DNA from: Halichoerus grypus
Taxonomy: Eukaryota; Chordata; Mammalia; Carnivora; Phocidae
DNA length: 64,000 nt
Direction of reading: 5' to 3'
Assembly (NCBI RefSeq): GCF_964656455.1
Contig: NC_135721.1
Coordinates: 48,119,530 to 48,183,529, forward strand
In this document: positions 13,101 to 26,110 of the stretch, piece after piece
How positions within the stretch are numbered: the stretch's first letter is position 1
How the letters are laid out: every line of letters begins with the position of its first letter
The notes under the pieces: generated by a model
Databases searched by the model: none
What the model was told of the DNA's origin: nothing
Seen by the model: the letters and a program-made list of their open reading frames with translations, nothing else
Made by a program: the position numbers and the translations under genes

Positions 13101-16042
13101 TTCTAAGAGAAGGAGTTTGACTTAAAAATCCAGCTTTTCAATATATGAGTACAAGACCCCAGTCCAGAAAAACATGCGCACAAGCTCCAGAATAAAGTTT
13201 GAAAATGCAAGTTGTTAGGAGCACCTGGCTGGCTCAGGCAGTAGAGCATGCGACTCTTGATCTCCAGAGGTCTTGAGTTCAAGCCCCACGTTGGGCGTAG
13301 AGCTTACCTTAAATAAATAAAGTTTTTTGTTGTTGTTTTTTTTAAAGATTTTTTTCATTTATTTATTTGACAGAAAGAGACACAGCGAGAGAGGGAACAC
13401 AAGCAGGGGGAGTGGGAGAGGGTGAAGCAGGCTTCTCGCAGAGCAGGGAGCCCAATGCGGGGCTTGATCCCAGGACCCTGGGATCATGACCTGAGCCGAA
13501 GGCAGATGTTCAATGACTGAGCCACCCAGGTGCCCCTTAAATAAATAAAATTTTTTTAAAAAATGCACATGGCAGTTGTTAGCCAAGATGGGGTGGGGGT
13601 GGGGGACCAGAAAAATTAGCTTGCAAGAGCAGAATACACTAAATTTCAAGCTTTTAAGGACTGGTTAAGAAATAAATTAAAATGCAGGCAAGGAGAAAGT
13701 GTTTTAACCTTTGTTTTCTGAAAGATTGAAGAAAAGGAAATGTTTCTTGAGTAGTGTTGTGGAATAGCCTTTAAGGCTGTCTAATCTAGGTTATTTTGGA
13801 AGCTGATGACTTCTTAATGTGTTTATATACTGTACTCAGTGCCACTTGTATTGTCTTTCTCCTGTCCCTGTTTCCTAAGACTTTGATCTTGTCAACCGGA
13901 ATTCTCAGGAACGTGACCAGAGAGAGATTAGCAAACCCTCTCCCCGTTCTTTTCTAAGGAAGTGTTTATTTTCTTTGCAAAATAGTGAGGCGCTCTTCCT
14001 CCCTTTTTCAGGAAGTTTGTCCCTATCTTGTATTATAGGAAAATGAAAATAGCACTTTGAAAAGATAAGAAGTTGGGGACTCCTTGATTTAAGAAAGAAA
14101 ACTGGTTTTTCAGGGTAATTCAGAAGATAAAATACTTTTTATTTATAGACAGTAGATTATAATGCCTTTTTCTCTTAGTTTTCATTCCTAGTTGAGTGTG
14201 TGTGTGTAAAAATTTTTAGAGTTATGTATTACAAAAATAAAAGGTTTTTATTTATAGTCAAAATACTTGTTGCATTAATCTTAGGAAGAAACTCTCCGGT
14301 ATTAAACAGCTAAAGTTATGTTTATTTTAACTTTGATTCAGCGGCACCTTATAAATGTAAGAAAAAGTGTGCTATGTGAGGATACCTCATATATCTATGT
14401 TTGGGTTTTTTTTTTCTTTGTCTTTTAAAAAAGTATATGTATGGAAAACAGGCTTATATTTGTGAATGTGTGTGTTTGTGTGTTGGAGTTGCTATGGCAG
14501 CTTCTAAACTTTATGCTGTTCAATTAGATAAAAGACAGTTAATATATATGTATTTGATTACAGGTGTCCCATTTCCCAAAAACTTTATGTCTGTGGCAAA
14601 GACCATTCTGAAGCGTCTGTTCCGGGTTTATGCCCATATTTATCACCAGCACTTTGATTCTGTGATGCAGCTGCAAGAGGAGGCCCACCTCAACACCTCC
14701 TTTAAGCACTTTATTTTCTTTGTTCAGGTAAGTTGAACCATGTTGACATCTTTGTCCTTTGACTTGGACTCATTTGTTAATTTTAATACAGAGTAATTTA
14801 TAGAGTTGTCTTAATTTATAGATGTAGAGCAAAGTATAAGCAGAGCTCTCTCTTTTCTCTTTTCCATGTTGTTTATTTCATTGGTGGGCATAGCAACATA
14901 GAAAGCATCACCCCCATTTTGGGCCTTTTGCCCCTGGCTGCCGCAGCCGGGTCTCCAGTTAGGATATGACAGGGAGCACCAAAACCCCAGGACAGCTTGT
15001 CCATACCCTCCTGTTCCATCACCACTGTTGAGTGAAAGGATGCTATGGAAAAACATTTGCAATTAGATTGTTTCATGAGATGTCTGTGCCTGGGAGAGAA
15101 ACTTTTGGAAGAACTTGTTAGCTGCTCTCTTAGTTTAAGCTTCTAGAAATCCCATTTCAGGCCAAATCTTCTGAAGTCAGCAGCTAGAAACTTCAAAAAG
15201 GACCACCCCCTTCAAAGATGGGGCCTGTTACCTAAAGGACCCTTAATTGGAATTGGAACTTTTTAAAATCAAAATAATTCGCATTGTTTGAAAAAGATAT
15301 TAAATAGACTCCTTTAGCAGCTTTAGAGATCCATAATTTCTATGCAAAATGTACATATGTCTAGATACTGTTTTTTGACAGAAAAGCCAGGAGTTTTATA
15401 GTAGATACTGTGTATTTCAATTATATGTGCCGCACAGAGGATAATGTACTGTGCTCGTCTCTGTCTTCCTTCTGAGATTGTCGCATGGCGTCGATCTCGG
15501 TAGAGTCTAGGCGCTGATACCGGTGTGTAGATACAGATGCAGGCTAGCTGTAGGTACAGATAAGAGTATAGAGCAGTAATACAGCGACAGTACAGACACA
15601 TGTAGATGTAGATGCAGTGTAGATCTATGAAGGACAGAGGGCCACTGCTCAGGAGGTGGCCACTGTCAGAAGTTCACTGTATGGTTTTAAGGTCATTGCC
15701 ATGTAAATGCAAACATATATCTAATTTTCATTTTAATGTTTTACACAGTGAGGATCATGCTAATACATACAGTTGCTTCTTTGGTAAATCCCCTATATTT
15801 TTAAAAGTGAGTAAAAATGATCCCATTTTAAAACGTTCACAGAGATCATTTCATCATTTTTTTGGATTTCAGAAAACCAGGGCTGGGAATCCCTTCTTTG
15901 AATGACATTTATGGAGTTTTAATTTTAGGCCTATTTTTAAATTTTACTTTTCTTCTCTTTTTAGGAGTTTAATCTGATTGATAGGCGTGAGCTGGCACCT
16001 CTTCAGGAATTAATTGAGAAGCTTGGATCGAAAGACAGATAA
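786..16042 (+). CDS. MOB1A: MOB1A, MOB kinase activator 1A (six coding exons)
   Basis: MOB1A is the adaptor that binds and activates LATS1/2 and NDR kinases after phosphorylation by MST1/2 in the Hippo pathway, in cytoplasm and nucleus. Coding exons are 786-799, 5211-5377, 8556-8649, 10323-10456, 14564-14727 and 15965-16042. They total 651 nt, or 216 residues plus stop, which is the normal length of the family. All introns are GT-AG and all phases join without a break. The MST target threonines T12 and T35 are present, as are the zinc ligands C79, C84, H161 and H166. Gln43, Ile57, Glu77, Ala82 and the C-terminal LGSKDR favour MOB1A over MOB1B. One oddity is that residue 85, Pro in the MOB1 proteins I know, is Leu (CTA, 8627-8629). 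The start ATG sits in a CpG island and is the only one that gives the conserved MSFLF N-terminus. Confidence 0.97.
1374..1474 (-). mobile_element. Older carnivore tRNA-derived SINE
   Basis: The reversed tRNA-like head ('ctgactgagccagccaggca') lies at the right end and an A-rich tail at the left. The target-site duplication ACTTTGTGTA is at 1363-1372 and 1479-1488. It lies in MOB1A intron 1. Confidence 0.7.
2780..3270 (-). mobile_element. Old L1 (L1M-type) 3' fragment
   Basis: It contains the reverse complement of phrases typical of old L1 3' regions, for example 'gggtaaatacctagaagtgg' and 'gcattcccaccagcactgta'. The reading frame is broken. It lies in MOB1A intron 1. Confidence 0.7.
3311..3484 (-). 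mobile_element. Carnivore SINE
   Basis: The reversed A-tail (AAAGATTTTATTT) is on the left and the tRNA-like head ('gagccacccaggcgcccc') on the right. Its left end and left flank reappear inverted at 3957-4024. Confidence 0.9.
3563..3667 (-). mobile_element. Older carnivore SINE, short form
   Basis: AAGATTTTATTTTTAAGTAA on the left, then 'ctacacccaatgtggggctt', and a degraded head ('taagccagccagatgccc') on the right. Confidence 0.75.
3935..4024 (+). repeat. Inverted partial copy of the SINE and flank at 3278-3345
   Basis: Read in reverse complement, this stretch repeats the non-SINE flank 'ttgaattgtaagaata', the A/T run and the first part of the SINE tail found at 3278-3345, with about three mismatches. 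It then jumps to the 'caggccccctgctgag' part of the same SINE. The shared flank means it is a copied segment, not an independent SINE insertion. Confidence 0.8.
4107..4303 (-). mobile_element. Carnivore SINE with target-site duplication
   Basis: A full reversed SINE from poly-T to 'gccacccaggcgcccc'. The flanking duplication ACCCTTTACACTTT is at 4093-4106 and 4304-4317. Confidence 0.92.
5211..5377 (+). CDS. MOB1A: MOB1A coding exon 2
   Basis: Acceptor 'aacctaacag' precedes 5211 and donor GTAAGT follows 5377. The exon encodes residues 6-60, including phosphorylation sites T12 and T35, and ends in the first base of codon 61. Confidence 0.97.
6036..6206 (-). mobile_element. Carnivore SINE with target-site duplication
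   Basis: A reversed SINE flanked by a perfect duplication GGAATTTTTAAACTT at 6021-6035 and 6207-6221. It lies in MOB1A intron 2. Confidence 0.92.
6873..7024 (+). mobile_element. hAT-Charlie DNA transposon remnant (MER5A-like)
   Basis: It begins 'agcactgtccaatagaactt' and includes 'gaaatgtggctagtgtgact' and 'catatgtggctagtggct', the usual MER5A text. A second, weaker related stretch lies at about 7190-7310 ('gcattgtctgacagaaatat'). Confidence 0.7.
8556..8649 (+). CDS. MOB1A: MOB1A coding exon 3 (zinc Cys pair; P85L)
   Basis: Acceptor 'gtttccag' and donor GTACAT. It encodes residues 61-92 with zinc ligands C79 and C84. The codon after C84 is CTA (Leu) where the conserved protein has Pro. Confidence 0.97.
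8977..9171 (+). mobile_element. Carnivore SINE
   Basis: The head 'gcgcctgggtggctcagttg' lies at the left, and a CT-rich stretch with 'tctcaaataagaagaaa' at the right. It lies in MOB1A intron 3. Confidence 0.88.
9711..9924 (-). mobile_element. Carnivore SINE
   Basis: TTTTTTAAAAGATTTTATTT at the left, a GA-rich centre, 'gggatcatgacctgagccga' and a head ending 'gccacctacgcgcccc'. It lies in MOB1A intron 3. Confidence 0.9.
10323..10456 (+). CDS. MOB1A: MOB1A coding exon 4
   Basis: Acceptor 'ctctccag' and donor GTGAGT. It encodes the stretch from Arg-Tyr-Glu-Tyr-His-Trp to Pro-Ser-Lys-Ile, part of the conserved MOB fold, with no change that I can see from the usual protein. Confidence 0.97.
10550..12290 (-). 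mobile_element. Old L1 (L1M-type) fragment with a younger insert
   Basis: A long AT-rich stretch that reads, in reverse complement, like a decayed L1 3' half and ORF2 end ('cagtttgtccagtaccattt', 'gtttattcctagacattttg'). All frames are broken. A younger L1 3' terminus sits inside at 11794-11938. It lies in MOB1A intron 4. Confidence 0.65.
11794..11938 (-). mobile_element. Carnivore L1 3'-terminal fragment
   Basis: A poly-T run leads into the reversed 3' end of the carnivore L1: 'gttaatcaccatacatcaca', 'tttttgatgtagtgttccat' and 'acacccagtgctccatgcag'. It is about 145 bp and strongly 5'-truncated. The same L1 terminus, in the other orientation, is attached to the SINE at 39928-40135. Confidence 0.8.
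12296..12640 (+). mobile_element. LTR-like interspersed repeat (possibly ERVL-MaLR)
   Basis: The text 'gtttgggctgctaataacaa', 'agaaatttatttctcagttc', 'cttttataagggcattgatc', 'aatcacctcccagagcccca' and 'acacaaatattcagaccata' matches a common ancient mammalian repeat that I associate with MaLR LTRs. It has no coding content. The family name is from memory. Confidence 0.5.
13218..13325 (+). mobile_element. Older carnivore SINE, host of a nested SINE
   Basis: The head 'agcacctggctggctcaggc' is followed by 'gacccc'-type text and the tail TTAAATAAATAAA. A second SINE was inserted into the tail. It lies in MOB1A intron 4. Confidence 0.8.
13334..13536 (-). mobile_element. Carnivore SINE nested in the tail of another
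   Basis: A reversed SINE ending 'gccacccaggtgcccc'. The tail TTAAATAAATAAA of the host SINE appears on both sides (13309-13321 and 13537-13549) as its target-site duplication. Confidence 0.9.
14564..14727 (+). CDS. MOB1A: MOB1A coding exon 5 (zinc His pair)
   Basis: Acceptor 'gattacag' and donor GTAAGT. It encodes the helical core with zinc ligands H161 and H166 in the segment [11 protein letters not shown]. Ser-Val-Met after HFD fits MOB1A rather than MOB1B. Confidence 0.97.
14728..15964 (+). other. MOB1A: MOB1A intron 5
   Basis: It starts GTAAGT and ends 'tttttag'. No recognisable mobile element is visible. It contains an unusual degenerate stretch at about 15440-15625 with repeated TAGAT, ACAGAT and GTACAG words and several CpGs. 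Confidence 0.85.
15965..16042 (+). CDS. MOB1A: MOB1A coding exon 6 and stop
   Basis: The acceptor is 'tttttag'. It encodes the C-terminus from [14 protein letters not shown] to LGSKDR and stops at TAA (16040-16042). Confidence 0.97.
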   Translation, partial: EFNLIDRRELAPLQELIEKLGSKDR

Positions 16043-19000
16043 ATGTTTCTTCTAGAACACAGTTACCCTCTTGCTTCATCTGCTAGAGCTATCTCACTGC
16101 TATCTGTTATAGACTAGTGATACAGACTTTAAGAAAACAGGATAAAAAGACACCTGTTGTTGGTGTCTACCGATAAAATTGTCCCAAAGGTAGATTGGCC
16201 TAATCCTTCAGTGAGAAATTCAAGAGGCAGCCGACTGAGGCACTGTGTGACCACTCCTGTTACTGTCAGTGTTATACTTGGTTGTAATATGTGATGACTA
16301 ACATGTCGTCTCTTAGTTTACTTATTCTTTTACTGAAGAAAATGATTGAGTGCTTCAGGTTATAGCATAATGGCTATTGAGAATTTCCACCAATACTTTA
16401 CTAACAAGTTTCCAAAACCAATTACCTAATAATGCAATCAGATCAGTTTTATTCTGCTTTTATTTACAAATAGAAGAGGTATTTTTAAGTTTTCTTAAGA
16501 TTTAGAACATTTGTGTGTTACTTTGGATAACCTTTTAGTTTGAAGTTTGTATGCTAGTGTTTTTATAGATAAGACTATATATATATGTTTATTTTTTCAG
16601 AATCCCATGATTGTAGTTTAAATCCTCATATGACCTATGTGGTATGGGAGTAACCAGAGTTATTTCTAAAATGACTTTATTTTTTAATCTTTATTTGGGA
16701 TTTTATTCACATAAACCTATCTAAAGTAAAGTTTTAGGAGTATGTATATCAGAAATAATTTTCTTAAGGCATGTAAGGATAGTCTTGTACATTTTTATTT
16801 TGAAATGCTTCATTCAGATTAATTTTAATAGGTAGCTTTTGGCTAAGAAAGAAAACTCCCCAAAATTATGACAAATTTAGGTCTCAGAACCACTATTTTC
16901 ATTCATGTTGTTCTTCAGAGCCCCTGAGATCCTGGAGAGGAAAATGGAAGAAAGTACTCAGATACTTGATTATTTTCTTTTGAGTGTCCTTTAAAACAAA
17001 AACAAGAATTACTTCTATGTGTTTTTATTGTGACTTGAGACTTAGTTAAGGGTAGTGTAGAAATGCCCAGGCTTTAATCCCAACAAGGATAAAACTTAAG
17101 GAAGACCATAATAAAAAACCTTGAAGGTGTACACATTTTATAACACAGCTTAAAGTTTGGTGTGCTACCTAGCGTGTGTGTGTGTATGTGTGTGTGTGAA
17201 CTAAATGGGAGGAATAAGTAAAAGATCTTACTTCATTCTGTTAGTAGTCAAAGGATGGATTGAGCCCCAATAGGGGGTTTAATCCTGTTTTAATTGTTTT
17301 TGTATCAAAACTTGAAATTCTTCTATTTCTAAAAAAAAAAGAAATCTTCCCCTTTAGTGAAATAAAGGTCTAATTTTCATTAGGTTTCTAGGATTTATAA
17401 ACTCCAGCTGCCTGTCAAGAATGTACTGGGCACAAGTCTGCTGAAGACTTGCCCGACCAGCATTGCTTAAAGTCCATCAGCACTCTGTGTGATTTCAGAG
17501 CTGGGATTTTTGCAGAGTGCTCACCAACTCCCTTGATGGCTTTGATAAAAGGTTAGATTGGTTAGGTTTTTTTGTTATTTATTTTTATTATTCCACTAAA
17601 GTATAAAGAAAAAAATTGCTTAGGAATTCCATTTTTATAACTCCATTTCATATCCAGATATACAGAATTTTAAAGGAAACAAAACCTTTCATCTATTTTA
17701 TTTAGGCTGAAACCATATATCTTTGTTTCAGGAATTAAAAAACGGGATAATCCCTTATGGAAAAAAAAGAGAAAAGCCCTCTGAAACATTCCACAATCCG
17801 TGTTTTAAGCTTATCCAAAGGTCCCTGTCTGGAGTTCTGTGTGTTTGTGTTGATCATTTATGAACAAGGAAGCAGGTTTCTAGATGCCACCCAGAATGTT
17901 AACTGCCTCTCAACTTTGGCTTTAATTAAGTCTTCAAGGAATGAAATTCTATTTCTCAACTAGGATTGTACTTTCCATCATTTCTCATATTTCACATTTT
18001 TAAAGGAGTTCTCACTTTTCTCCATTTATTTTCAGTGATAGAAATCCTCCCTCTCTTCATGACTCCATCCCAAAACAAACCAAAGATGGTCACATGCTTA
18101 GGCATAAATAAAAAATTTGTTGGTAATTTGAGACTCAGAATGTCCTTTTTAAAAATAACACATTACCAGGTTCCCAGACTAACTGGGCTTAACCAACAAT
18201 GCACCTAACCGTTAAATTAACACTACTTGTTCACATCTAAAGCCAGCGAGTAGAGAGCAGGAGAACTGGAGGAGGGGGGAGGGTGAGGCCCTCCTGACTG
18301 GGCTAGAGGGCCGGTCTTTGAGAAGAGTTGGAAGGAATCCGTCTGTCTTGGAGTCTTCTCCCTTGTGATTTATCTTCCTGTGCCCGGGGTCTGCCTGTTC
18401 CACAACCCTCCCTGCCGCCCCCGCGCCCCGCCCCCCCCGAATCAGAGGTCACCTCCTGTTAGGGTCTGGTCGCTGCTCCTCACCCCTGAGTACAGTCACG
18501 GGATGGAGAGTGCTTGCTAAATTACGCAGGTAGTCCTAAGGTGCTTAATTTCCAGGCCTTTAAAAACCTTAGACGATGGTGTGCAGATTTTTGTTTAACT
18601 ATTGAAACTTCCTCGTACTACCGTTTTTGTTTTGATAGCCAAATGTCTCTTTTATTCTCCAGACTGTGAACAAAGTGATTTTTAGAGGGCTGCCAGCTAA
18701 CAAATTTCCTTTCATCTTAGACTTGCAGAGCCCTAGCTTCTGTAAGCTGCTGCCTGCTTGAGAAATGCAAATCTGTATTCATCACGACTGTGATAACACA
18801 GGGAAGGCTTTCCTAGTAGTGCAGAGGCAAGAGGAGCAATCCGCTGGTGATTTTAACTTTTGTAAACATTTTTGAGGTTTTCCGATTATACCATTGGCTT
18901 TCTCTTGGACCAGTGAGGTAGAAGTGGAGCTTCTAAACAGAACATCATTACCTCACCAGCATAAACAAATCCGCCCTCAAGAGTCGAAGTCTTAGAAATT

Positions 19001-19600
19001 TGTTGCTGAGCAGCAGACCTGGTGCTGTTGTTACCTGCCTGGTACAGGAGGCCGAGACCCCGGACACTGAGCCCCTCCAGCAGGGACGTTCTCTCTTCCT
19101 GAGGTCAGTTCAGTAAGTGGACTTGAGTTTTACTATTGTAGACTTCTGGCAAAGAGGGAAAATAGTGGTCCCTCAGTCTTCCTGTGTGCTCGCATTAGAT
19201 TTTGATATTTCAGACTATAAAAGGCTTTGGGGGATGATATTACCTGTTATGATAGCAGTGACTTTGTTGAAGCAACTGCCCTGCAATTCACTTGGGTTTT
19301 CTCTCATTCTCAGATTCTATTCCAAACAAGTAGTCTGTAAATCCAAATGGATTACCAGTGTGCTATAGGGTTTTTTATAGAACATTCTAGGTTTGGTCTA
19401 CATCAACAATAGTTTGCATAAGTTAGTCTTGGTTACCATCTAAAATATTTTTAAATGTTCTTTACATGAGAATTTATGTTGTATTTCTAAACTTTTAGGG
19501 GCTTTATCTATTTTTCTAAGTCAGTTAATTGTACTTTTAAAGAAAGTATTTTGTATCTACTTTTGTAACTTCATCAGAATAAAATATATTAAAAGAAATG
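16043..19600 (+). other. MOB1A: MOB1A 3' UTR (extent inferred)
   Basis: This is AT-rich non-coding sequence after the stop with no SINE or L1 until 19629, which fits a retained long 3' UTR. A good poly(A) signal AATAAA is at 19578-19583, and an earlier AATAAA at about 17362 could give a shorter form. A short GT repeat is at 17174-17198. The 3' end is inferred from the signal; transcript data would be needed to fix it. Confidence 0.65.
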
Positions 19601-19628
19601 ACTGATTAAAGTATGTGTCTCAACACTT

Positions 19629-19817
19629 TTTTTTTTTAAGATTTTATTTATTTGAGAGAGAGTGCACATCCATATCCCCCTGAGCGAGGGGGGAGGGACA
19701 GCAGGGGAGGGAGAGAGGCAAGCAGACTCAGCACTGGCTGGATCTCCTGACCCTGAGACCACGACCAGAGCCCAAATCAAGTCAAACACAAAGCCGACTG
19801 AGCCACTCAGGCGCCCC
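19629..19817 (-). mobile_element. Carnivore SINE, variant body
   Basis: The tail AAGATTTTATTTATTTGAGA and head 'gagccactcaggcgcccc' are typical, but the middle ('gagaccacgaccagagccca') differs from most copies here. It is probably another subfamily. It starts just after the likely MOB1A poly(A) signal. Confidence 0.85.
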
Positions 19818-21157
19818 TCACACTTATTTCTATTTAAATGTGAAACTTAAGATTTTTGCTTCTATAGAAGATTGTCTTTGCTTATCATTTAGTAGCTAAA
19901 ATGTTTCCTTAACTCTTAGAGGAAAGAGAAGTCCCTAAATAAACTATAATACCAAGGACCCACCCCCAAGAAACAAACTAGACCTACGATTACAGTGGCT
20001 AAAACCCATCCCAGACAAAAAATTAGTAGTCTCCTGCACTAACCAAGCTGATCTCTTTTTTGCATATTCCTGGTTGTGGATTGAGAAAAGGGAAGAGGAG
20101 AGAATGGACTCATGATTTTCTGACCTTGAACTGAATGCTTATCATAAGACCGCCCACCCCAAATAGCCGGTTTTTGTTCTCGTAGGAGAAATACGAGAGT
20201 GATTTTTAGAGGTCCAAATTACAGGTGCCTAATTTTAATTCAAAATAGCAATGCTAGAATTGTTTTGACCTTTTGATTAGAGTTAAAATTTAGAAGTTAA
20301 TATGGCTAAATAATATGGGTTAACACTCCTATTTTGTAAGAGATACAAACTCTTGATCAGTTTTGGATTTTTTTTGATTGTTACATTTCAATAGGATTAT
20401 AATCGCTCACAAAAATGTAAGGATGTCTAATGTCTAAGTTTGAAAGCTATTTTAAACTTTATAAATGAGTAGTAGAATAACCCAAATAATCTTTGGGAGG
20501 GCTGGAGTCAGGCTTCAAAGCTACAGTGTCTACACCATGTCTCAGGCCCTCTAGCTAATAACTCACGCTGAAGGCCTTGGAATGGACACTACAGCCTGCA
20601 GCATTATTGCTGACCACTAGATGTCAGTCTCTGCGTCAGCGCCTCCCAAAAGCCCGATGCATCAGCCCTGACCAGAATAAAGAATTTTACCTAGAACTGT
20701 CTTCCTTTCCTGTGTCTTATAATAAAAAATGTACATGGGTGACAAAAACAAACAAACAAACAGAAAACACAAACACATAATGGGCACCTCAGATTTGGTA
20801 GACCCTAGGTCATATACCTCTGTCCTGGCTGCTAGAGAGGCTGGGGAAGTTTCTGGATTTTACCGTAGGTTTAGAGTTCACAGCAAAATTGATGCTGTTG
20901 TTCAAAAAACTTGGGACTGGCTCCTGCCCTGAACTTTTTGTTCCTGCTCTGTGAAAAGATAAGGGAGTTTTCACTAGAATGTAAGTTTTCTGGGCACACT
21001 GTTCAGCTCAACGGACATTTTTTGTAGCTATTTGCTAAGTGAAGGAAGTCAATTATTGATTCAGATTCTGGTCAAGTTCTTGTGGTTGATGAGCACTTTA
21101 AATACCACTTCTTTAGGGGAGCCTACCTGTTTAGGGGATTCCTTCAGCAGGTTATCT
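19818..21157. other. Intergenic, no feature recognised
   Basis: AT-rich single-copy-looking sequence between the MOB1A 3' end and the L1. Short open frames here look random. The only simple repeat noticed is an (AAAC)n run near 20748-20763. Confidence 0.6.
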
Positions 21158-23022
<1,865 letters not shown>

Positions 23023-23038
23023 CTTCAGCAGGTTATCT

Positions 23039-25190
23039 CATTTAATCCTTACAGCCACCTAGGACTGGGACTAAAGCTATTATACTTTTAATCATAAGAA
23101 AGTAAAACTGGCCTTCTATTTGCTTCTATCATAAAAAGTTACACTTGAAATGTTAAATTGGAACTAATTTGGAAGCCCAGGATTGGTGAGATTGTTCTGC
23201 AAATCCTTTCCTAAAAAGGTTCAAATTCACACTCTGGAGCTAGAATGGCTAAACCACTGTTCAGCTCTGTTTAGTAATCCTAGTGTGTGTGTGCACTTTT
23301 TGTTCTATGCCAAGCTGGGCAGCTGCCAAGACTAAATCAAGAGCCTGGGGTGGAGCTCAGGGACCACTGGGAAAAACAGACACCTACATAAATTGGTAGA
23401 GTTCTCTGATTGCCATATGTGCAGTAAAAGTTATGCATAAGTTGTGGGCCCCTGAGTTTACTGTGGGGCCATCAGAGGTGGTTGCCTGGAGAAGACAAGG
23501 CTTGAGCCGGCTTATAAGATGGGTAACCACATAAGCAAGCTTGTAGGGTAGTTTGTACGGGGAGGTACCAGCCGTCCAGTATTACTGAAGGGTGGATTTC
23601 AGTTGGACAGGTGGGTAGGGGTTAAATCATATGAAAGAACTTGGGTTTTTGCCAGTAGGTGATGGAGGGTCAGAAGGATTTTAGATAAGCAAATAATGGA
23701 CAGGTTTGCACTTCAGATGGGCTCTGACAGCAGTGTGGAGACACGGAGGGGAGGATACTGGATACTAGGGCAGAGTGATGGTCCAAAATAACAATAATAA
23801 TGTGAACGATCATGAAATTAGGAAGAAGAGGAAGGCTGAAGATAAGCAAAAGTACTGATTTTCAATAAAAGAGGAATTCTGCAAACACAAATCAGTGAGT
23901 TTAACGTGGGTCTCTTACAAGTAACAACCCAACCAACTAAAATGACTTTAGTGCTCATTTCTGGCACTACTTGACAAACAGTGGTAAACATCTGTCTCTC
24001 AACAACTCCTGTATCTATTTCATTTCCAAAATGGGTGCTGTGCACATGATTACAAAGGTGGCAGCCAGCCGCAGGCGCTCAGTGGCAAAGGACCGTTTCT
24101 TTTCCTTAGTGCCGGACGAGTCTCTAGACCAACTCTCACTGGGCTGGCTCAGATCATGTGACCAACCCAAACCAATCCGTGCCTGATGGGCCAGACCTGG
24201 GTCATGTGACCACTCTCGGAGCTGGAGACAGCTCGACCTTATCTGAACCATGTGGTATGAGGAGCAAAGGGTGGTTCACTACTACACAACCGGAAAAATA
24301 TTTTTGGTAGTTTTAATTACTCCCGTGAAGAAAAATGAAAAGTTAGCAAGTTATCCCTAATCCCACCGACCATGAGTTTTAAGGAATCAAGCAATAAGTG
24401 TGAGAAAGGTTATTAGAGTAATCCAAAGGAGAAATTATGAGACCCAAAACATAGAAGTCACTCAATACTGGAACGAATACGCATATATATAGGTGATCAC
24501 TTTAAAGAGCAACTGTAGGTCCGTCCAACTCATCCAAGTGCAACGCTTGGATGAACATGTTGAACATACTGATTGCACAGGCGGGAATGCAATAGCAAAA
24601 GGAATTGGTGAAGCCTGCAGGGTATACCAGACCACATGCTGCCCAAATATACTGCTAGAGAGAGAAAGGGCTTTGTCGAATTCCGGCCTTGACGTCTGTC
24701 TCAATCAGTTCAGAGGTGAGGCAGGTTGGCTGGATAATCTTATCGTCCTCAAGGCGGCAGCTTCCACTACATTCTCAGGACTCCACGGTCTGTGGTTCCC
24801 GGCTACTTCTCTGCTGGGCCCTGTCCAGCAGACACCTTAAACCCAGGCAAAACCAAAACTGAGTCTGTCGGCCCCCTTCACTCCAGACCTCGCCCTCCTC
24901 CACCCATCGCACTGTCCACGCCAGACACCTTCCTCACCCTCGCCGCCCAATCCAGTCACTCCATTCCCTTCCCCTCCCAAGTATCCAGATCCACTCCTCC
25001 ATCCCTGCGGCCCCAGCTCTCGTCGAGACCTCAAATCTCACCCGGACCATTGCGGTAGCCTCAGAACTTCTGTCCTCGTCTCCAGTGTCAGCCCCCTACA
25101 GCCCCTCCTCTTCGCAGGAGCCCGAACGATCTTTCTAAAACGCAAATCTGAAAACGACTCCCCTACTTAATGTCCCTCCACGGCTCGCCC
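23039..25190. other. Intergenic between L1 and BOLA3 promoter
   Basis: There is no recognisable gene. The start ('catttaatccttacagccac') looks like an old MIR or L2 piece into which the L1 was inserted. The stretch 24100-24250 contains repeated '(a)tcatgtgacca' words of an unclassified repeat. GC content rises from about 24840 towards the BOLA3 CpG island. Confidence 0.5.
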
Positions 25191-25199
25191 ATTCTGGAG

Positions 25200-26110
25200 G
25201 GAGAAACCCACACGCCCCAGTTTGGAAGCCAGGTTGCGGGCGGTGGGGATAGCAAGGGAGATGTCCTACCTAGGGCGCGAGGGGCACTGGCGTGTGGGCA
25301 GCTCAGATCGGAGGGCGAGAACCCCGGGCGTCCCCAGGCTGGGCAAGAAGGGCCCGCTGGGGGAACGACCCCCGGAGGCTGGCGGAGCGCGGCGCGGACC
25401 GGGCCGGGGAGGGTCGCGAACGGGCGGAGCAGCAGGTTCCGGGGAGGCGTCCCCCGGGCGAGGACGCGGCCCGAGCGGGGCGGCTCGCGGCCTCCGGGCG
25501 GCAGGGGGCGGCCTCGCCCACGGCGGCGGCTCCCGGCCCCGGGCTCCGCGCCTCTCAGGGGACGCGGCGACCTCGGGCGGCGGGCCGCGTCGGCCGGGCA
25601 TGGCGGCGTGGAGCCCGGCCGCGGCAGCGCCGCTGCTCCGTGGGATCCGCGGGGTGAGCAGCGGAGCCGGGCTGCTCTTCCCGGGCTCTTCCCGGGCGGG
25701 AGATGCCGAGGGGCCGCGGGGCCGGCCGCGGCCGGGGCTCGAGGACCGGCTCCCGTAGAGCGCGGCGCAGGGCCCGGGGGCCTCCCCTTCCTTTCTCTCA
25801 TTCATTCCTAGTGGGTTGGGTCCTTCAGGGGGCCGGGGCGGCGGGGCTCGGAGAAGTGTCAGGCCCCGGCGCGCGCTGGCGGAGCTCCTGAGCCGGCGGA
25901 GGTGGGGGGCGAGGGGACCGGACACAGAAACCGTCGTGATCCCGCGGGCGCGGAGAAAGCGGTGTTGAGGTACTGAGCCGGAGACATAGCAGTCACAGCC
26001 CGGAGTCCTGGCGTGGGTGCCGGAGAGTGCGAGGGTCTGGGCTTCGGGCAAGTCCTCCCAGCCTCCGCGCCCTCTCCAAGCCCCACACGCCCTGAGTGGA
26101 AGCCCAGCAG
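25200..26110. promoter_or_regulatory. BOLA3: CpG island and promoter of BOLA3
   Basis: A dense GC and CpG block contains BOLA3 exon 1 at 25600-25653. No TATA box is evident. Several long open frames on both strands across 25163-26117 are explained by the lack of A/T-rich stop codons and not by real genes. A divergent non-coding transcript is possible but cannot be seen from sequence. Confidence 0.8.
25600..25653 (+). CDS. BOLA3: BOLA3 exon 1 (targeting peptide)
   Basis: It encodes the first 18 residues, followed by donor GTGAGC at 25654. The phase is 0. Confidence 0.95.
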
